From Rhizobium laguerreae (GTDB taxonomy: Bacteria > Pseudomonadota > Alphaproteobacteria > Rhizobiales > Rhizobiaceae), in the NCBI RefSeq assembly GCF_002008165.1, contig NZ_MRDM01000011.1, positions 310,001 through 374,000 of the forward strand: a stretch of DNA of 64,000 nt. The letters are read 5' to 3'. A program made the translations under genes and the position numbers. The stretch's first letter is position 1. Every line of letters begins with the position of its first letter. The notes beneath the pieces were generated by a model. It worked only from the letters and a program-made list of their open reading frames with translations. It ran no database searches and had not been told where the DNA came from. Shown piece after piece: positions 16,502-26,109 of the stretch.

Positions 16502-16687
16502 TTATGCGCTTTCCTTCGGCGTCAGAACCTGGCGGCCGCGATACATACCGGTCTTCAGGTCGATATGATGCGGGCGGCGCAGTTCGCCGGAGTTCTTGTC
16601 TTCGACATAGGTCGGAGCCTTCAGGGCGTCTGCCGAACGGCGCATACCGCGCTTGGACGGGCTTGTTTTTCTCTTCGGTACAGCCAT
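16502..16687 (-). CDS. rpmF: 50S ribosomal protein L32
   Basis: The 61-residue protein [20 protein letters not shown]... is ribosomal protein L32, with the usual basic N-terminus and the [20 protein letters not shown]-terminal part. ATG 16687 is the family start; the open frame continues eight codons upstream. As in many alphaproteobacteria it is the form without the zinc-binding cysteine set. It lies next to mtgA and ispA as in other Rhizobiaceae. Confidence 0.95.
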
Positions 16688-16842
16688 TTCTCTTACTCCA
16701 CTTGCGGGCAAAACATTCCCACGGCCACACCGGCGGCCGAAACGGACATGTCGCGATTTCGGAATTTGGCGCGCTTATACATGCAAGGGGTGACCTTGAC
16801 CAGTCCCCATGCGTATTTTTTGCAAAGCCGATGATTCCAGGC

Positions 16843-17490
16843 TCAGACTTCGTCTTCCGGCACGATCCAAGGCTCGGCGCGGGCCGCCTCTTCCCATTTC
16901 CGCCAGGCCGGATGCGCCTTCATGGTCACCATATAGGCCAGCGTATCGTTTCGGCTGACGAGGTCATAAATGTCGAACCGGTTGACGACAGGCGCAAACA
17001 TCGCATCCGCCCCGCTGAACGCGCCAAACAGAAACGGTCCGCCGGATTGCTGCAGGAGGTCGCGCCAGATCGTCTCGATGCGGCTGATATCGGCGTCGAC
17101 ACCATCCGGCAACGCGATCCTGCCCTTCGGCCGGCGAATATTCATCGGGCAGGCACTGCGCAGCGCCCGGAAGCTCGACAGCATTTCCATCGAAACCGAA
17201 CGGGCGAGCGCCCGCTCGGCGCGATCCCTCGGCAGAAGGCCGGCGTCCGGATAAAGCTCGGCGACATATTCGATGATCGCCAGCGATTCCCAGATCTTCA
17301 ATGCGCCGTGCTGCAGCAACGGCACACGCCCGGTGGGTGAGATGGCCTTGATGTTGGGATTGCCACCCGCATAGTCGAAGGGGATGAGGACTTCCTCGAA
17401 ATCGACACCGGCGCCCGTCAGCGCCATCCACGGCCGGAACGACCAGGAGGAAAAATTCTTGTTGGCGATGTAGAGCGTCGGTCTGTCCAT
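16843..17490 (-). CDS. glutathione S-transferase family protein
   Basis: A 215-residue protein with an N-terminal thioredoxin-fold domain (TLYIANKNFSSWSFRPWMAL, the serine-rich turn holding the likely catalytic Ser, then TGRVPLLQHGALKIWESLAIIEYVAELYP, the glutathione-binding cis-Pro and ES motifs) and a helical C-terminal domain (LFGAFSGADAMFAPVVNRFDIYDL). This is the soluble GST layout, and the SSWSFRPW start resembles the zeta/MaiA-like or uncharacterised bacterial GSTs. The substrate is unknown. Confidence 0.82.
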   Translation of the reverse strand: MDRPTLYIANKNFSSWSFRPWMALTGAGVDFEEVLIPFDYAGGNPNIKAISPTGRVPLLQHGALKIWESLAIIEYVAELYPDAGLLPRDRAERALARSVSMEMLSSFRALRSACPMNIRRPKGRIALPDGVDADISRIETIWRDLLQQSGGPFLFGAFSGADAMFAPVVNRFDIYDLVSRNDTLAYMVTMKAHPAWRKWEEAARAEPWIVPEDEV

Positions 17491-17619
17491 GGGCCTCTCC
17501 CGTTCAGGCTTCGAAATCGAAGATCAGCAATTCGTGAAGATGGTTCATGTCCTTGAGCACGCAGAATACCGGCGGGGCAAGCTCGAAAACAGGGCGCCTC
17601 GATGACGCTTGCCGCTTCT

Positions 17620-17661
17620 CATGATGCCGAAAACTGTGAACGGTTTTCGGGCATCATCATG
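17620..17661. repeat. short rhizobial palindrome, family C
   Basis: The stem TGATGCCGAAAAC and GTTTTCGGGCATCA (one extra G) encloses an eight-base loop, flanked by CATGA/TCATG. I recall near-identical hairpins in many Rhizobium intergenic regions. It lies 22 bases past the mtgA stop on the minus strand, where it could protect or end the transcript. Confidence 0.6.
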
Positions 17662-17682
17662 CTCCAATGACAAGTTCTGGTC

Positions 17683-18384
17683 TCAATCGTAGATGCACTT
17701 GATGTAATCGCCCGCACCTTGCGCACGTCTCTCGATCAAGCCGGCGAGCCGGCGAAGGCCTCGTCCGGGCTTGCCGGCATTGCGGTCGATCGGGTTCGGC
17801 AGCGAGACGGCAAGCAGCGATGCCTGGCGCCGCGTCAGCTTCGAGGCCGGCACCTTGAAATGATGCTGGGCCGCCGCCTCGATGCCGTAGATGCCGGGAC
17901 CCCATTCGGCGATATTGAGATAGATTTCCATCAGCCGCCGTTTCGACAGGACGAAATCCGTGGCAACCGCGAGCGGAAGTTCCAGCGCCTTGCGCACGAA
18001 GGAGCGGCTGTTCCAGAGGAAGAGGTTTTTCGCCGTCTGCATCGGGATCGTGCTGCCGCCGCGCGTCGCCTGACCTTTCAGCGTATCCTCGACCAGCATG
18101 CGCATTTCCGCCCAGTCGACGCCGCCGTGAAAGCAATATTGCCCGTCCTCCGACATCATCACCGACTGCACCACGACCGGGGCGATCTTATCAAGCGACA
18201 CCCATTGCCTGTCGTAACCACGCAGCAGCACGAGATCGCGCAGCATCAGTGTCGAGACGGGGTGAATGAAGGGCAGCAGATAGAAAAAGATCAGCGCATA
18301 GGGAAGGATCAGCACGATCAGCACGGCAAGAACAATGCGTTTCAACATACGCCTGTCTTCGAACCATCGCCGACGAGCCGGCAT
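17683..18384 (-). CDS. mtgA: monofunctional biosynthetic peptidoglycan transglycosylase
   Basis: A 233-residue inner-membrane enzyme that polymerises lipid II glycan strands. One N-terminal TM ([24 protein letters not shown]) is followed by a GT51 domain with the motifs [14 protein letters not shown] (catalytic Glu), [18 protein letters not shown] and [41 protein letters not shown]. The longest frame begins at a TTG (18420). ATG 18384 ([10 protein letters not shown]) is preferred. No transpeptidase domain is present, as expected for MtgA. Confidence 0.92.
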   Translation of the reverse strand: MPARRRWFEDRRMLKRIVLAVLIVLILPYALIFFYLLPFIHPVSTLMLRDLVLLRGYDRQWVSLDKIAPVVVQSVMMSEDGQYCFHGGVDWAEMRMLVEDTLKGQATRGGSTIPMQTAKNLFLWNSRSFVRKALELPLAVATDFVLSKRRLMEIYLNIAEWGPGIYGIEAAAQHHFKVPASKLTRRQASLLAVSLPNPIDRNAGKPGRGLRRLAGLIERRAQGAGDYIKCIYD

Positions 18385-18555
18385 GTCGACGCTGTCCTCT
18401 CTCTCCGGCGCTATATCCAATGTCCCCAGTCCGATTTCGCTCCTGTGGTTCTCATAACGCCTGTGTGGAGCTTATGCCAGAGTGCGCGGCGAATCTTGCT
18501 GTCGCCATCGACAATTCCGTTGCAAGCCCGGGGGCGCTCATGCCAAACAGCGCCC

Positions 18556-19470
18556 ATGGACGCGAACCCGGACACTTTCGAGACGAGGCTGAAGAACAAC
18601 GCCCGCGACATCGAGGCGCTGCTCGACGCATTGCTGTCGCCGAGTGCCCTTTCCGATGAAATCGCCAGGCCCGAGACGCTGCGCGATGCCATGCACTATG
18701 CCGTGCTGAACGGCGGCAAGCGGCTGCGCCCGTTTCTGGTCGTCGAAAGTGCCGCCCTTCTCGGCGGCGACGCCGAGGCGGCCCTTCGTGTTGGCGCAGC
18801 CCTCGAATGCGTCCACTGCTATTCCCTCGTGCATGACGACCTGCCGGCCATGGACGATGACGACCTACGCCGGGGCAAGCCGACAGTACACATCAAGTTC
18901 GACGAAGCGACGGCGATCCTCGCCGGCGACAGCCTGCTGACCTATGCCTTCGACATCATCGCCGCGCCGGAAACGGCCCTTGCCGATACGAGCAAGGCGT
19001 CGCTGGTGCTGGCCCTTGCCCGCGCAGCCGGTCTCGGCGGCATGGCCGGCGGCCAGGCGCTTGATCTCGCGGCGGAAAAGCAGGCGCCCGACGAGGTCGG
19101 CATCATCCGCCTGCAAGCGATGAAAACAGGCGCGCTGATCCGCTTCGCCTGCGAAGCCGGCGCCGTCATCTCGGCAAGCCCGCCGGACGATCGCCGCCGC
19201 CTGCGCGCCTTCGGCGAAAAGATCGGTCTTGCTTTCCAGCTTGCCGACGACATTCTCGACCAGACTTCGGATGCAGCGACCATGGGCAAGGCGACCGGCA
19301 AGGATGCGGCTCGCGGCAAGGGAACACTCGTCGCCCTGCGCGGCATGGAATGGGCCGAGACCCAGCTCCGTGAGCACGTCCGCGATGCCGAGGCGCTGCT
19401 TGCCCCTTACGGCGCCCGTGCCTCGACCCTCATTGCTGCAGCGCATTTCATCGCCGACCGGAAGAGCTGA
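18556..19470 (+). CDS. ispA: polyprenyl (geranyl/farnesyl) diphosphate synthase
   Basis: A 304-residue trans-prenyltransferase that makes farnesyl diphosphate from IPP and DMAPP. The first Asp-rich motif is DDLPAMDDDDLRRG and the second is DDILDQTSD, with GGKRLRPFLV binding IPP at the N-terminus. ATG 18556 (MDANPDTFETRL) gives the family length; the open frame extends far upstream only because of GC-rich antisense. It is divergent from mtgA, with ~170 bases between. The ispG gene of the same isoprenoid route lies 2.3 kb away on the other strand. Confidence 0.9.
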   Translation: MDANPDTFETRLKNNARDIEALLDALLSPSALSDEIARPETLRDAMHYAVLNGGKRLRPFLVVESAALLGGDAEAALRVGAALECVHCYSLVHDDLPAMDDDDLRRGKPTVHIKFDEATAILAGDSLLTYAFDIIAAPETALADTSKASLVLALARAAGLGGMAGGQALDLAAEKQAPDEVGIIRLQAMKTGALIRFACEAGAVISASPPDDRRRLRAFGEKIGLAFQLADDILDQTSDAATMGKATGKDAARGKGTLVALRGMEWAETQLREHVRDAEALLAPYGARASTLIAAAHFIADRKS

Positions 19471-19479
19471 AGCGGCAGG

Positions 19480-20541
19480 TCAGGCCGCCAGTATCTCCTT
19501 GAGAGCGGATACCAGACGGGCACACTCCTCATCCGTGCCGATGCTGATCCGCAGGAAGTCCGAAATACGCGGCTTGGCAAAATGCCGGACGAGAATGCCG
19601 CGCTCCCGCAGAGCGGCTTGAAATGCTGCGCCCGAACGGCTTTGGTGCCTTGCGAAAACGAAATTCGCCTGGGACGGCAGAACCTCAAGATCCAGCGCTT
19701 CGAGTTCCCTAACAAGGCTTTCGCGGCTGGCGATGATGTTCCTCCGGCCTGTCTCGAACCACGCCTCGTCCTTGATCGCCGCCGTCGCGGCAAGCTGCGC
19801 CAGACGATCAAGTGGATAGGAATTGAAGCTGTCCTTGACCCGCTCCAGCGCCTCGATCAGCGGCCGCTGCCCCAGCGCGAAGCCGATGCGCAGACCGGCA
19901 AGCGAACGGGACTTCGACAGGGTCTGGATCACCAGCAGGTTGGAATGCATGGATATCAGCGGGATGGCGCTCTCGCCGCCGAAATCGATATAGGCCTCGT
20001 CTATGACGACGACCGCATCCGGATGGGCGGTAAGAAGTGCCTCGATGCCGGTGAGCGGCAGGCCGATGCCGGTCGGCGCATTCGGATTGGGGATGATGAT
20101 CGCGCCACAGGGCCTGTCGTAATCGGCCAGGCGGATCCGGAACCCATCGTCAACAGGCACTTCGATCGCTTCGACGCCGTATAGCAGGCTATAGGTCGAA
20201 TAGAAGGCGTAGGTCACATCGGGATAGAGAAGCGGCCGCTCATGTTTCAGCAGCGCCTGGAACGCATGCGCAAGAACCTCGTCGGAGCCATTGCCGACGA
20301 ATACTTCCTCCGCCGTCAGGCCGAAACGAACCGCGATCGTCTCGCGCAATTCCGTGGCAGTGGGATCGGGATAGAGCCGTAGACGATCGTCCGCCGCCTC
20401 CCGGATTGCCTCGATCGCCCTAGGAGACGGCCCGTAAGGATTTTCGTTGGTATTGAGCTTGACCATGTTCGCGGTACGGGGCTGCTCGCCCGCGACATAG
20501 GGCCGAAGCTTGCTGACGATTGGCGACCAGTACTGGCTCAT
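19480..20541 (-). CDS. hisC: histidinol-phosphate aminotransferase
   Basis: A 353-residue fold-type I PLP enzyme. It has [17 protein letters not shown] at the N-terminus, NPNAPTG, the aspartate in [12 protein letters not shown], and the PLP lysine Lys210 in [18 protein letters not shown]. These are HisC marks, so it should convert imidazole acetol phosphate to histidinol phosphate. Rhizobia often carry more than one HisC-like enzyme, so a broader aromatic aminotransferase role is possible. ATG 20541 follows the ispG stop by 16 bases, which suggests co-transcription. Confidence 0.87.
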   Translation of the reverse strand: MSQYWSPIVSKLRPYVAGEQPRTANMVKLNTNENPYGPSPRAIEAIREAADDRLRLYPDPTATELRETIAVRFGLTAEEVFVGNGSDEVLAHAFQALLKHERPLLYPDVTYAFYSTYSLLYGVEAIEVPVDDGFRIRLADYDRPCGAIIIPNPNAPTGIGLPLTGIEALLTAHPDAVVVIDEAYIDFGGESAIPLISMHSNLLVIQTLSKSRSLAGLRIGFALGQRPLIEALERVKDSFNSYPLDRLAQLAATAAIKDEAWFETGRRNIIASRESLVRELEALDLEVLPSQANFVFARHQSRSGAAFQAALRERGILVRHFAKPRISDFLRISIGTDEECARLVSALKEILAA

Positions 20542-20557
20542 CCGAAGATGCGGGCGG

Positions 20558-21808
20558 TCATTCCGCCGCCGTCCGCTGGCCGAAACGCTTCTCGATATAG
20601 TCGACGACAAGCGCCTCGAAATCGGCGGCAATATTGGGACCGCGCAGCGTCAACGCCTTTCGGCCGTCGATGAAGACGGGGGCGGCCGGCGTTTCACCAG
20701 TGCCCGGAAGCGAAATGCCGATATCGGCATGTTTGCTTTCGCCCGGCCCGTTGACGATGCAGCCCATGACGGCGACGTTCAGCGCCTCGACGCCGGGATA
20801 TTTTTCACGCCATACCGGCATGTTTTTGCGGATGTCGTTCTGGATATTTTGGGCAAGTTCCTGGAACACGGTCGACGTCGTGCGTCCGCAGCCCGGACAG
20901 GCAGCAACCACGGGTATGAACTGCCGGAAGCCCATGACCTGCAGGATTTCCTGCGCCACCTGCACTTCGCGCGTGCGGTCGCCGTTCGGCTCGGGCGTCA
21001 GCGACACGCGGATCGTATCGCCGATGCCGTGCTGCAGCACGAAGCCCATCGCCGCCGACGAGGCGACGATGCCCTTGGTGCCCATGCCGGCTTCGGTCAG
21101 GCCGAGATGCAGCGCATGATTGGAGCGTTCGGCGAGCATGGAATTGACGGCGATCAGGTCCTGAACCTGGCTGACTTTGGCCGACAGGATGATGCGGTTG
21201 CGCGGCAGGCCGATCTCTTCGGCAAGGGCTGCCGACAGCAGCGCCGACTGCACGATCGCCTCGCGCGTCACCTGCCGGGCCGAAAGCGGCGACCCAGCCT
21301 CGGCGTTCCGATCCATCAGCGCCGTCAGCAGATCCTGATCGAGCGAGCCCCAATTGACGCCGATGCGCACCGGCTTGTCATAGCGGATCGCCATCTCGAT
21401 GATCTCGGCGAACTGCTTGTCCTTCTTGTCCTTGAAGCCGACATTGCCGGGGTTGATGCGGTATTTCGCCAGCGCTTCGGCACAATCCGGATGATCGGCG
21501 AGCAGCTTATGGCCGATATAATGGAAGTCGCCGATCAAGGGCACGTCCATGCCGAGGCGCAGAAGCCGCTCGCGGATCTTCGGCACGGCGGCCGCACTCT
21601 CGTCGCGGTCGACGGTAATGCGCACCAGCTCCGAACCCGCCCGGTGGAGAGCGGCGACCTGCGCGACGGTGGAATCGATATCGGCCGTATCGGTGTTCGT
21701 CATGGATTGCACGACGACCGGCGCCCCGCCGCCGACGATGACACCGCCGACATCGACGGCAACGGAAGCGCGGCGCGGTTTCGGATCAAAATCGGCAGCT
21801 GAAGACAT
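20558..21808 (-). CDS. ispG: 4-hydroxy-3-methylbut-2-enyl diphosphate synthase (flavodoxin/ferredoxin)
   Basis: A 416-residue iron-sulfur enzyme, the penultimate step of the MEP isoprenoid pathway. The N-terminal TIM barrel begins [27 protein letters not shown]. The 4Fe-4S ligands are in [17 protein letters not shown] and [23 protein letters not shown] 21808 ([11 protein letters not shown]) was chosen; a GTG five codons upstream is possible. hisC is directly downstream. Confidence 0.93.
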   Translation of the reverse strand: MSSAADFDPKPRRASVAVDVGGVIVGGGAPVVVQSMTNTDTADIDSTVAQVAALHRAGSELVRITVDRDESAAAVPKIRERLLRLGMDVPLIGDFHYIGHKLLADHPDCAEALAKYRINPGNVGFKDKKDKQFAEIIEMAIRYDKPVRIGVNWGSLDQDLLTALMDRNAEAGSPLSARQVTREAIVQSALLSAALAEEIGLPRNRIILSAKVSQVQDLIAVNSMLAERSNHALHLGLTEAGMGTKGIVASSAAMGFVLQHGIGDTIRVSLTPEPNGDRTREVQVAQEILQVMGFRQFIPVVAACPGCGRTTSTVFQELAQNIQNDIRKNMPVWREKYPGVEALNVAVMGCIVNGPGESKHADIGISLPGTGETPAAPVFIDGRKALTLRGPNIAADFEALVVDYIEKRFGQRTAAE

Positions 21809-21904
21809 GGAGAGTTCTTGCACCCCTAAAAACAGTGCTTTTCAGGTGGATCAAGGCCGGCTGCTTGTCAACCGCCCCTGATATCACTTTTGTTGGGAGG
21901 CGGC

Positions 21905-23095
21905 TCAGTGATCGCCTCCGGAGGTCTCATCGGCATAATGGGCCAGGTTGGACAGCAGCAGAACGACGAGCAGCAGCACTGGCAGCGCCATGAAAACGAC
22001 GGCAAAACCGATATGCTCGGCGACGAAGCCGATCAACGATGGCGCAACCAGCATGCCGGAATAGCCCATGGTGGTGACCACTGAGATGGCGATGCCGGGC
22101 TTGAGGCCGGGAATATTGCCCGCCGCCGAGAAGGCGATCGGCACCATGTTGGAAATGCCGATACCGCAAAAGGCAAAACCCAGGATGGCAAGCTCGGCAT
22201 TGGGCGCCAGGCCTGCAAGCAGCATGCCGACGATGGCAAACAGCGTGCAGATTCGCAGCGTCTTGACGCCGCCCAGACGGTCGCGCACCAGGTCGCCGGC
22301 AAAGCGCATGATTGCCATGGTCGCCGAAAAGGCTGCGAAACCAAGGCCGGAAAGCGCGACGGACGCATCCATTTCCTGCCGAAGATAGAGCGCGCCCCAG
22401 TCGAGAACAGCACCTTCCGGCACCATGCTGAACAGCGCCATCAATCCGAGCAGCCACGGCAACGGCACCATCGGCAGCTTCGTCTTTTCCTTCTTGGTGT
22501 CGGGATGTGGCGGATCCGCAAGGATCATCGGCCAGGCGACGGCAAGGAAGATTGCCGCCAGTACCGTCGCCAGTTGCGCATGGCCGAGAATGCCGAGCTT
22601 GGAGATCACGATGCCGCCGAGAGCTGAGCCGATCAGTCCGCCAAGGCTCCAGAAAGCATGGCAGGACGACATGATGGCGCGGCGCATGGACTTCTCGACC
22701 GACACTGCATTGGCATTCATCGCCACATCCATTGCGCCGATGAAGCCGCCGAACAGGAAGAGCGTGATTGCCCCAGTGAGCACGTTTGGCGCCAGCGTCA
22801 ATGCCAGCAGCAACGGCAGCAGACAGACGGCCAGGACTTGAACCACGACACGCGAGCCATGTTTGGCGATCTGCGCACCGGCGATCGGCATCATAACCAG
22901 CGAGCCGACGCCGAAGACCAGGATCATCAGCCCAAGCTCGAACTTGGTCAGCGCCAGACGCTCGGCAAAATCCGGAATCTTCGGCGCCCAGCAGCCGACG
23001 ACAAAACCGTTCATGAGAAAGAGCAGGGAAACCGCCGCCCTGCTTCTGGTAATGAAGCCGCTCCGGGCTCCCGACGTACTCACATGACTATCCAT
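21905..23095 (-). CDS. MFS transporter, YbjJ/fucose-permease-like
   Basis: A 396-residue protein with about 12 TM segments. The N-terminal FLMNGFVVGCWAPKIPDFAERL and the GGFIGAMDVAMNANAVSVE stretch resemble the YbjJ-type major facilitator group. The substrate is unknown. The gene follows the DeoR-type regulator by 63 bases on the same strand, which hints at control by that repressor and a sugar or sugar-derivative substrate. Confidence 0.83.
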   Translation of the reverse strand: MDSHVSTSGARSGFITRSRAAVSLLFLMNGFVVGCWAPKIPDFAERLALTKFELGLMILVFGVGSLVMMPIAGAQIAKHGSRVVVQVLAVCLLPLLLALTLAPNVLTGAITLFLFGGFIGAMDVAMNANAVSVEKSMRRAIMSSCHAFWSLGGLIGSALGGIVISKLGILGHAQLATVLAAIFLAVAWPMILADPPHPDTKKEKTKLPMVPLPWLLGLMALFSMVPEGAVLDWGALYLRQEMDASVALSGLGFAAFSATMAIMRFAGDLVRDRLGGVKTLRICTLFAIVGMLLAGLAPNAELAILGFAFCGIGISNMVPIAFSAAGNIPGLKPGIAISVVTTMGYSGMLVAPSLIGFVAEHIGFAVVFMALPVLLLVVLLLSNLAHYADETSGGDH

Positions 23096-23158
23096 TTCCG
23101 GTCTTCCTCATTGCCGGGCTTTCACCCGCCCGGTCTCCCTAAACTTTATGACGTCGCC

Positions 23159-23935
23159 TCAGTTCGTTTTCTCGGCGAGAACAGTTCTGCATCCGCGCTC
23201 GCGGTAACGGGCGAGAATGGCCGGATCGGCATCGTGCTCGACGACCAGGCATTCGCAATGGGCAACCGGCAGGATGCTATGGGGGGCCGCGGTGCCGAAT
23301 TTTTCCGAGGTTGCAGCCACCAATACTTTTCTGCTCCTGGACGCCGCAAAGCGCTTGAACTCTGCATCCTCGAAGCCGAACACCGTGATGCCGGCCTCGA
23401 GATCGACACCGCAGGCGCCAAGAATGCAGAGATCGGGCGAAATCTGCTCCATATCCCGCAAGGCCTTGGCGCCGAGGGAACCGCCCGTCTGCCGGTCGAC
23501 CATCCCGCCGATCAGAATGACGTTGACGGCAGGCTTGTCGATCAGCGCTGCGGCAATCGCCGGCGCATTCGTCGCAGCCGTCAGTGCAAGCTCGGCCGGT
23601 AATGCGTTGGCAATCGCCAGATTGGTGCTGCCGGCATCGAAAAACACGGTCGACCCGGCGGCAATCTGCTTTGCCGCAGCGCGCGCCAGCGCCTGTTTCC
23701 GGTCAGCGGCAAAGCCGATGCGTTGGGTCATGCTTCCGTGCGCCGGCGAGACCGGCAATGCACCACCATAAACCCGCTCGCAGAGCCCTGCCGCCGCCAT
23801 TTCGCGCAGATCCCGCCGCACCGTGTCCTCGGAGACACCGAATTCGAGCGCCAGCTCCGTCGCCAGCACGCGGCCATTCAGCCGCAGCCTCTCGGAAATC
23901 ACGCCTTGGCGTTCTCGCAACAGAAAATCCTGCAT
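23159..23935 (-). CDS. DeoR/GlpR family transcriptional regulator
   Basis: A 258-residue repressor-type protein. The N-terminal helix-turn-helix is ERLRLNGRVLATELALEFGVSEDTVRRDLREMAAAGLCERVYGGAL, the standard DeoR pattern. The C-terminal sensor domain includes VFFDAGSTNLAIANALP and LGACGVDLEAGITVFGFEDAEFKRFAASRS, which binds phosphorylated sugars in relatives. ATG 23935 (MQDFLLRERQ) was chosen; the longer frame to 24214 is not supported. It probably regulates the adjacent MFS gene. Confidence 0.88.
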   Translation of the reverse strand: MQDFLLRERQGVISERLRLNGRVLATELALEFGVSEDTVRRDLREMAAAGLCERVYGGALPVSPAHGSMTQRIGFAADRKQALARAAAKQIAAGSTVFFDAGSTNLAIANALPAELALTAATNAPAIAAALIDKPAVNVILIGGMVDRQTGGSLGAKALRDMEQISPDLCILGACGVDLEAGITVFGFEDAEFKRFAASRSRKVLVAATSEKFGTAAPHSILPVAHCECLVVEHDADPAILARYRERGCRTVLAEKTN

Positions 23936-24148
23936 GTTCCTACCGGATCGGGATCTTATAAACAGGAAACGTGCATAACCGCTTATGACCATGCAGGCAA
24001 TATGCACGGTCACACGTTTTCTGACGTTTCGAAACAAAGCTCCATCGCCAGAGCCAAATATGCCCTGTTGACCGATCCGAGAGCCGGGAACATCGATTAG
24101 ACACTCCCGATTCCCGCCGGCATATCCGCCACCTGGTGCGTTCTCCCC

Positions 24149-24339
24149 GTGAAAAGCTCCGTCAGCCTGGGCATCCTGCTCACGACCCTCGCCTATATGG
24201 CGTTCACCTTCCATGACGCGATCATCAAGGTCCTGGCTTCAACCATTCCAGTCTGGCAGACCTGTCTTTCCGTAGTCTGACGATCCTCGTCGGTTGTCTC
24301 GCCTATGGGCGCGGCAAGCTCGTCCAAACGGACGCTTGA
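24149..24339 (+). pseudogene. 5' remnant of an EamA/DMT-family permease gene
   Basis: GTG at 24149 opens VKSSVSLGILLTTLAYMAF and continues through HDAIIKVLASTIPVWQ, the first TM and loop of an EamA drug/metabolite transporter, before a TGA at 24278. In the next frame FRSLTILVGCLAYGRGKLVQ continues the same family sequence, so a one-base frameshift splits it near 24265. It then stops at 24337, long before the ~280 residues of an intact permease. The rest of the gene is absent; the amino-acid ABC transporter follows. Confidence 0.7.
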
Positions 24340-24451
24340 GAAAAATATTTGCAGTTGCTGCTTTTATTCGCAGTTTTCTACGCTTCCGGCGCCCTAGTTT
24401 TCTGCAAAGTATCCTCACCCGATGACAACCTCCCAAGGATGGATAGAAACA

Positions 24452-25225
24452 ATGAACTGGTTGAAAACCGTCGCTGCCGCTGCCCTCATTCAGGCTGCGG
24501 CCTTGCTGCCTGCCCATGCCGGTGAAAACCTCGCCGCCATCAAATCGGCCGGCGTCTTCAAGATCGGCACCGAAGGCACCTATGCGCCCTTCACCTATCA
24601 TGACGAAAGCGGCAAGCTTGTCGGCTTCGATGTCGAGATCGGCGAAGCGATCGCCGCCAAGCTCGGCGTCAAGGCCGAGTTCGTCGAAGGCAAGTGGGAT
24701 GGCCTGATCGCCGGCCTCGATGCCAAACGCTACGATACCGTCATCAACCAGGTCGGCATCACCGAAACCCGCAAGCAGAAATACGATTTCTCCGAGCCCT
24801 ATATCGCCTCCAAGGCCGTGCTGATCGCCCGCGACGGCGACGACAGCATCAAGTCCTTCGCCGATCTGAAGGGCAAGAAGGCCGCCCAGTCGCTGACCAG
24901 CAACTTCGGCAAGCTCGCAACCGAAGCCGGTGCCGAACTCGTCGGCACCGACGGTTTCGATCAATCGATCCAGTTGGTATTGACCAAGCGCGCCGACGCC
25001 ACGATCAACGACAGCCTCTCCTTCCTCGATTTCAAGAAACACAAGCCGGATGCGCCGGTGAAGATCGTCGCCGAGCAGGAAAATGCCGATTATTCCGGCA
25101 TCATCATCCGCAAGAACGAGCCGGAGCTTCTCGCCGAAATCAACAAGGCGCTTGCCGACATCAAGGCCGACGGCACCTACAAGAAGATCGCCGACAAATA
25201 TTTCGGCCAGGACGTTTCCAAGTAA
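24452..25225 (+). CDS. amino-acid ABC transporter substrate-binding protein
   Basis: A 257-residue periplasmic protein with a signal peptide (MNWLKTVAAAALIQAAALLPAHA). The mature part is a family-3 solute-binding protein: GVFKIGTEGTYAPFTYHDES, LVGFDVEIGEAIAAKLGVKAEFV, and YDTVINQVGITETRKQKYDFSEPY. This group takes polar amino acids, and several relatives bind cystine. ATG 24452 was preferred over 24422 because it begins the signal peptide. The permease follows after a 200-base gap that contains a palindromic repeat, and the ATPase follows that. Confidence 0.88.
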   Translation: MNWLKTVAAAALIQAAALLPAHAGENLAAIKSAGVFKIGTEGTYAPFTYHDESGKLVGFDVEIGEAIAAKLGVKAEFVEGKWDGLIAGLDAKRYDTVINQVGITETRKQKYDFSEPYIASKAVLIARDGDDSIKSFADLKGKKAAQSLTSNFGKLATEAGAELVGTDGFDQSIQLVLTKRADATINDSLSFLDFKKHKPDAPVKIVAEQENADYSGIIIRKNEPELLAEINKALADIKADGTYKKIADKYFGQDVSK

Positions 25226-25244
25226 ACTCCACTCAGGAAAAAGT

Positions 25245-25376
25245 CCCCTCCCCACAAGGGGGAGAGGCTTAGCCGGCGGATCGCTTCATCTCCAAATAAT
25301 CGTTTCGGCCTGCCGCTCGGTCGCTATTTCTTGCGAGGCGGCACCTGGATAAGTCCCTCCCCCTTGTGGGGAGGGG
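25245..25376. repeat. long inverted repeat inside the ABC operon, family D1
   Basis: Perfect 20-base arms CCCCTCCCCACAAGGGGGAG (25245-25264) and its complement (25357-25376) flank a 92-base centre. Each arm contains its own small CCCC/GGGG dyad. It lies between the binding-protein and permease genes, so the transcript could form a large hairpin that lowers permease/ATPase expression relative to the binding protein. I recall this GC-rich arm as frequent in Rhizobium genomes. Confidence 0.72.
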
Positions 25377-25428
25377 TTGGGGAGGGGTATTTCGAGTATC
25401 ACGACCCAACCGATGAGAGGGAACGCCC

Positions 25429-26109
25429 TTGCCGCACTGGCTCCAACTGATGGCGGAATCGCTACCCTCCCTCCTCTGGGCGGGGTTGATCTTCACCATA
25501 CCACTGACCCTGCTATCCTTCGCCTTCGGCCTGACGCTCGGGCTCGCCACCGCGATCGCCCGGCTCTTCGGGCCGATGCCGCTGTCGGCCGTCGCGCGCT
25601 TCTATGTCTGGGTCATTCGCGGCACGCCGTTGCTCGTGCAGCTCTTCGTGATCTTCTACGGCCTGCCGAGCCTCGGCATCTTGCTCGATGCCTTTCCGGC
25701 CGCCCTCATCGGCTTCACGCTGAATATCGGCGCCTATAGCTCCGAGATTATCCGCGCCGTCATTTCCTCGGTACCGAAGGGCCAGTGGGAAGCCGCCTAT
25801 TCGATCGGCATGAGCTGGCGCCAGGCGATGAGCCGCACCATCCTGCCGCAGGCCGCCCGTGTCGCCGTGCCACCTTTGTCGAACACCTTCATCTCGCTGG
25901 TCAAAGACACCTCGCTTGCCGCCGCCATCACCGTGCCCGAGCTGTTCCAGGCCGCACAGCGCATCGTCGCCACCACCTATGAGCCGTTGATCCTCTATAT
26001 CGAGGCAGCGTTGATTTATCTCGTCCTGAGCTCCGTCCTCTCGCAGCTGCAGGTGCGGCTGGAACGCCGCTTCGCGCGTTATGGCGGCATGCTGGAGGCA
26101 AATGCATGA
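25429..26109 (+). CDS. amino-acid ABC transporter permease
   Basis: A 226-residue HisM-family permease with about five TM segments and the ATPase-contact EAA loop (IGMSWRQAMSRTILPQAARVAVPPLSN). The best start is TTG 25429 (LPHWLQLMAESLPS), with GAGAGGGAA eight bases upstream; ATG 25450 is an alternative. The stop overlaps the ATPase start by four bases (ATGA), so the two are translationally coupled. Confidence 0.87.
   Translation: MPHWLQLMAESLPSLLWAGLIFTIPLTLLSFAFGLTLGLATAIARLFGPMPLSAVARFYVWVIRGTPLLVQLFVIFYGLPSLGILLDAFPAALIGFTLNIGAYSSEIIRAVISSVPKGQWEAAYSIGMSWRQAMSRTILPQAARVAVPPLSNTFISLVKDTSLAAAITVPELFQAAQRIVATTYEPLILYIEAALIYLVLSSVLSQLQVRLERRFARYGGMLEANA

Noticed and set aside
17719..18555. 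N-terminal extension of the ispA frame back to 17719
   Set aside because: It runs antisense through mtgA. The prenyltransferase family starts at ATG 18556.
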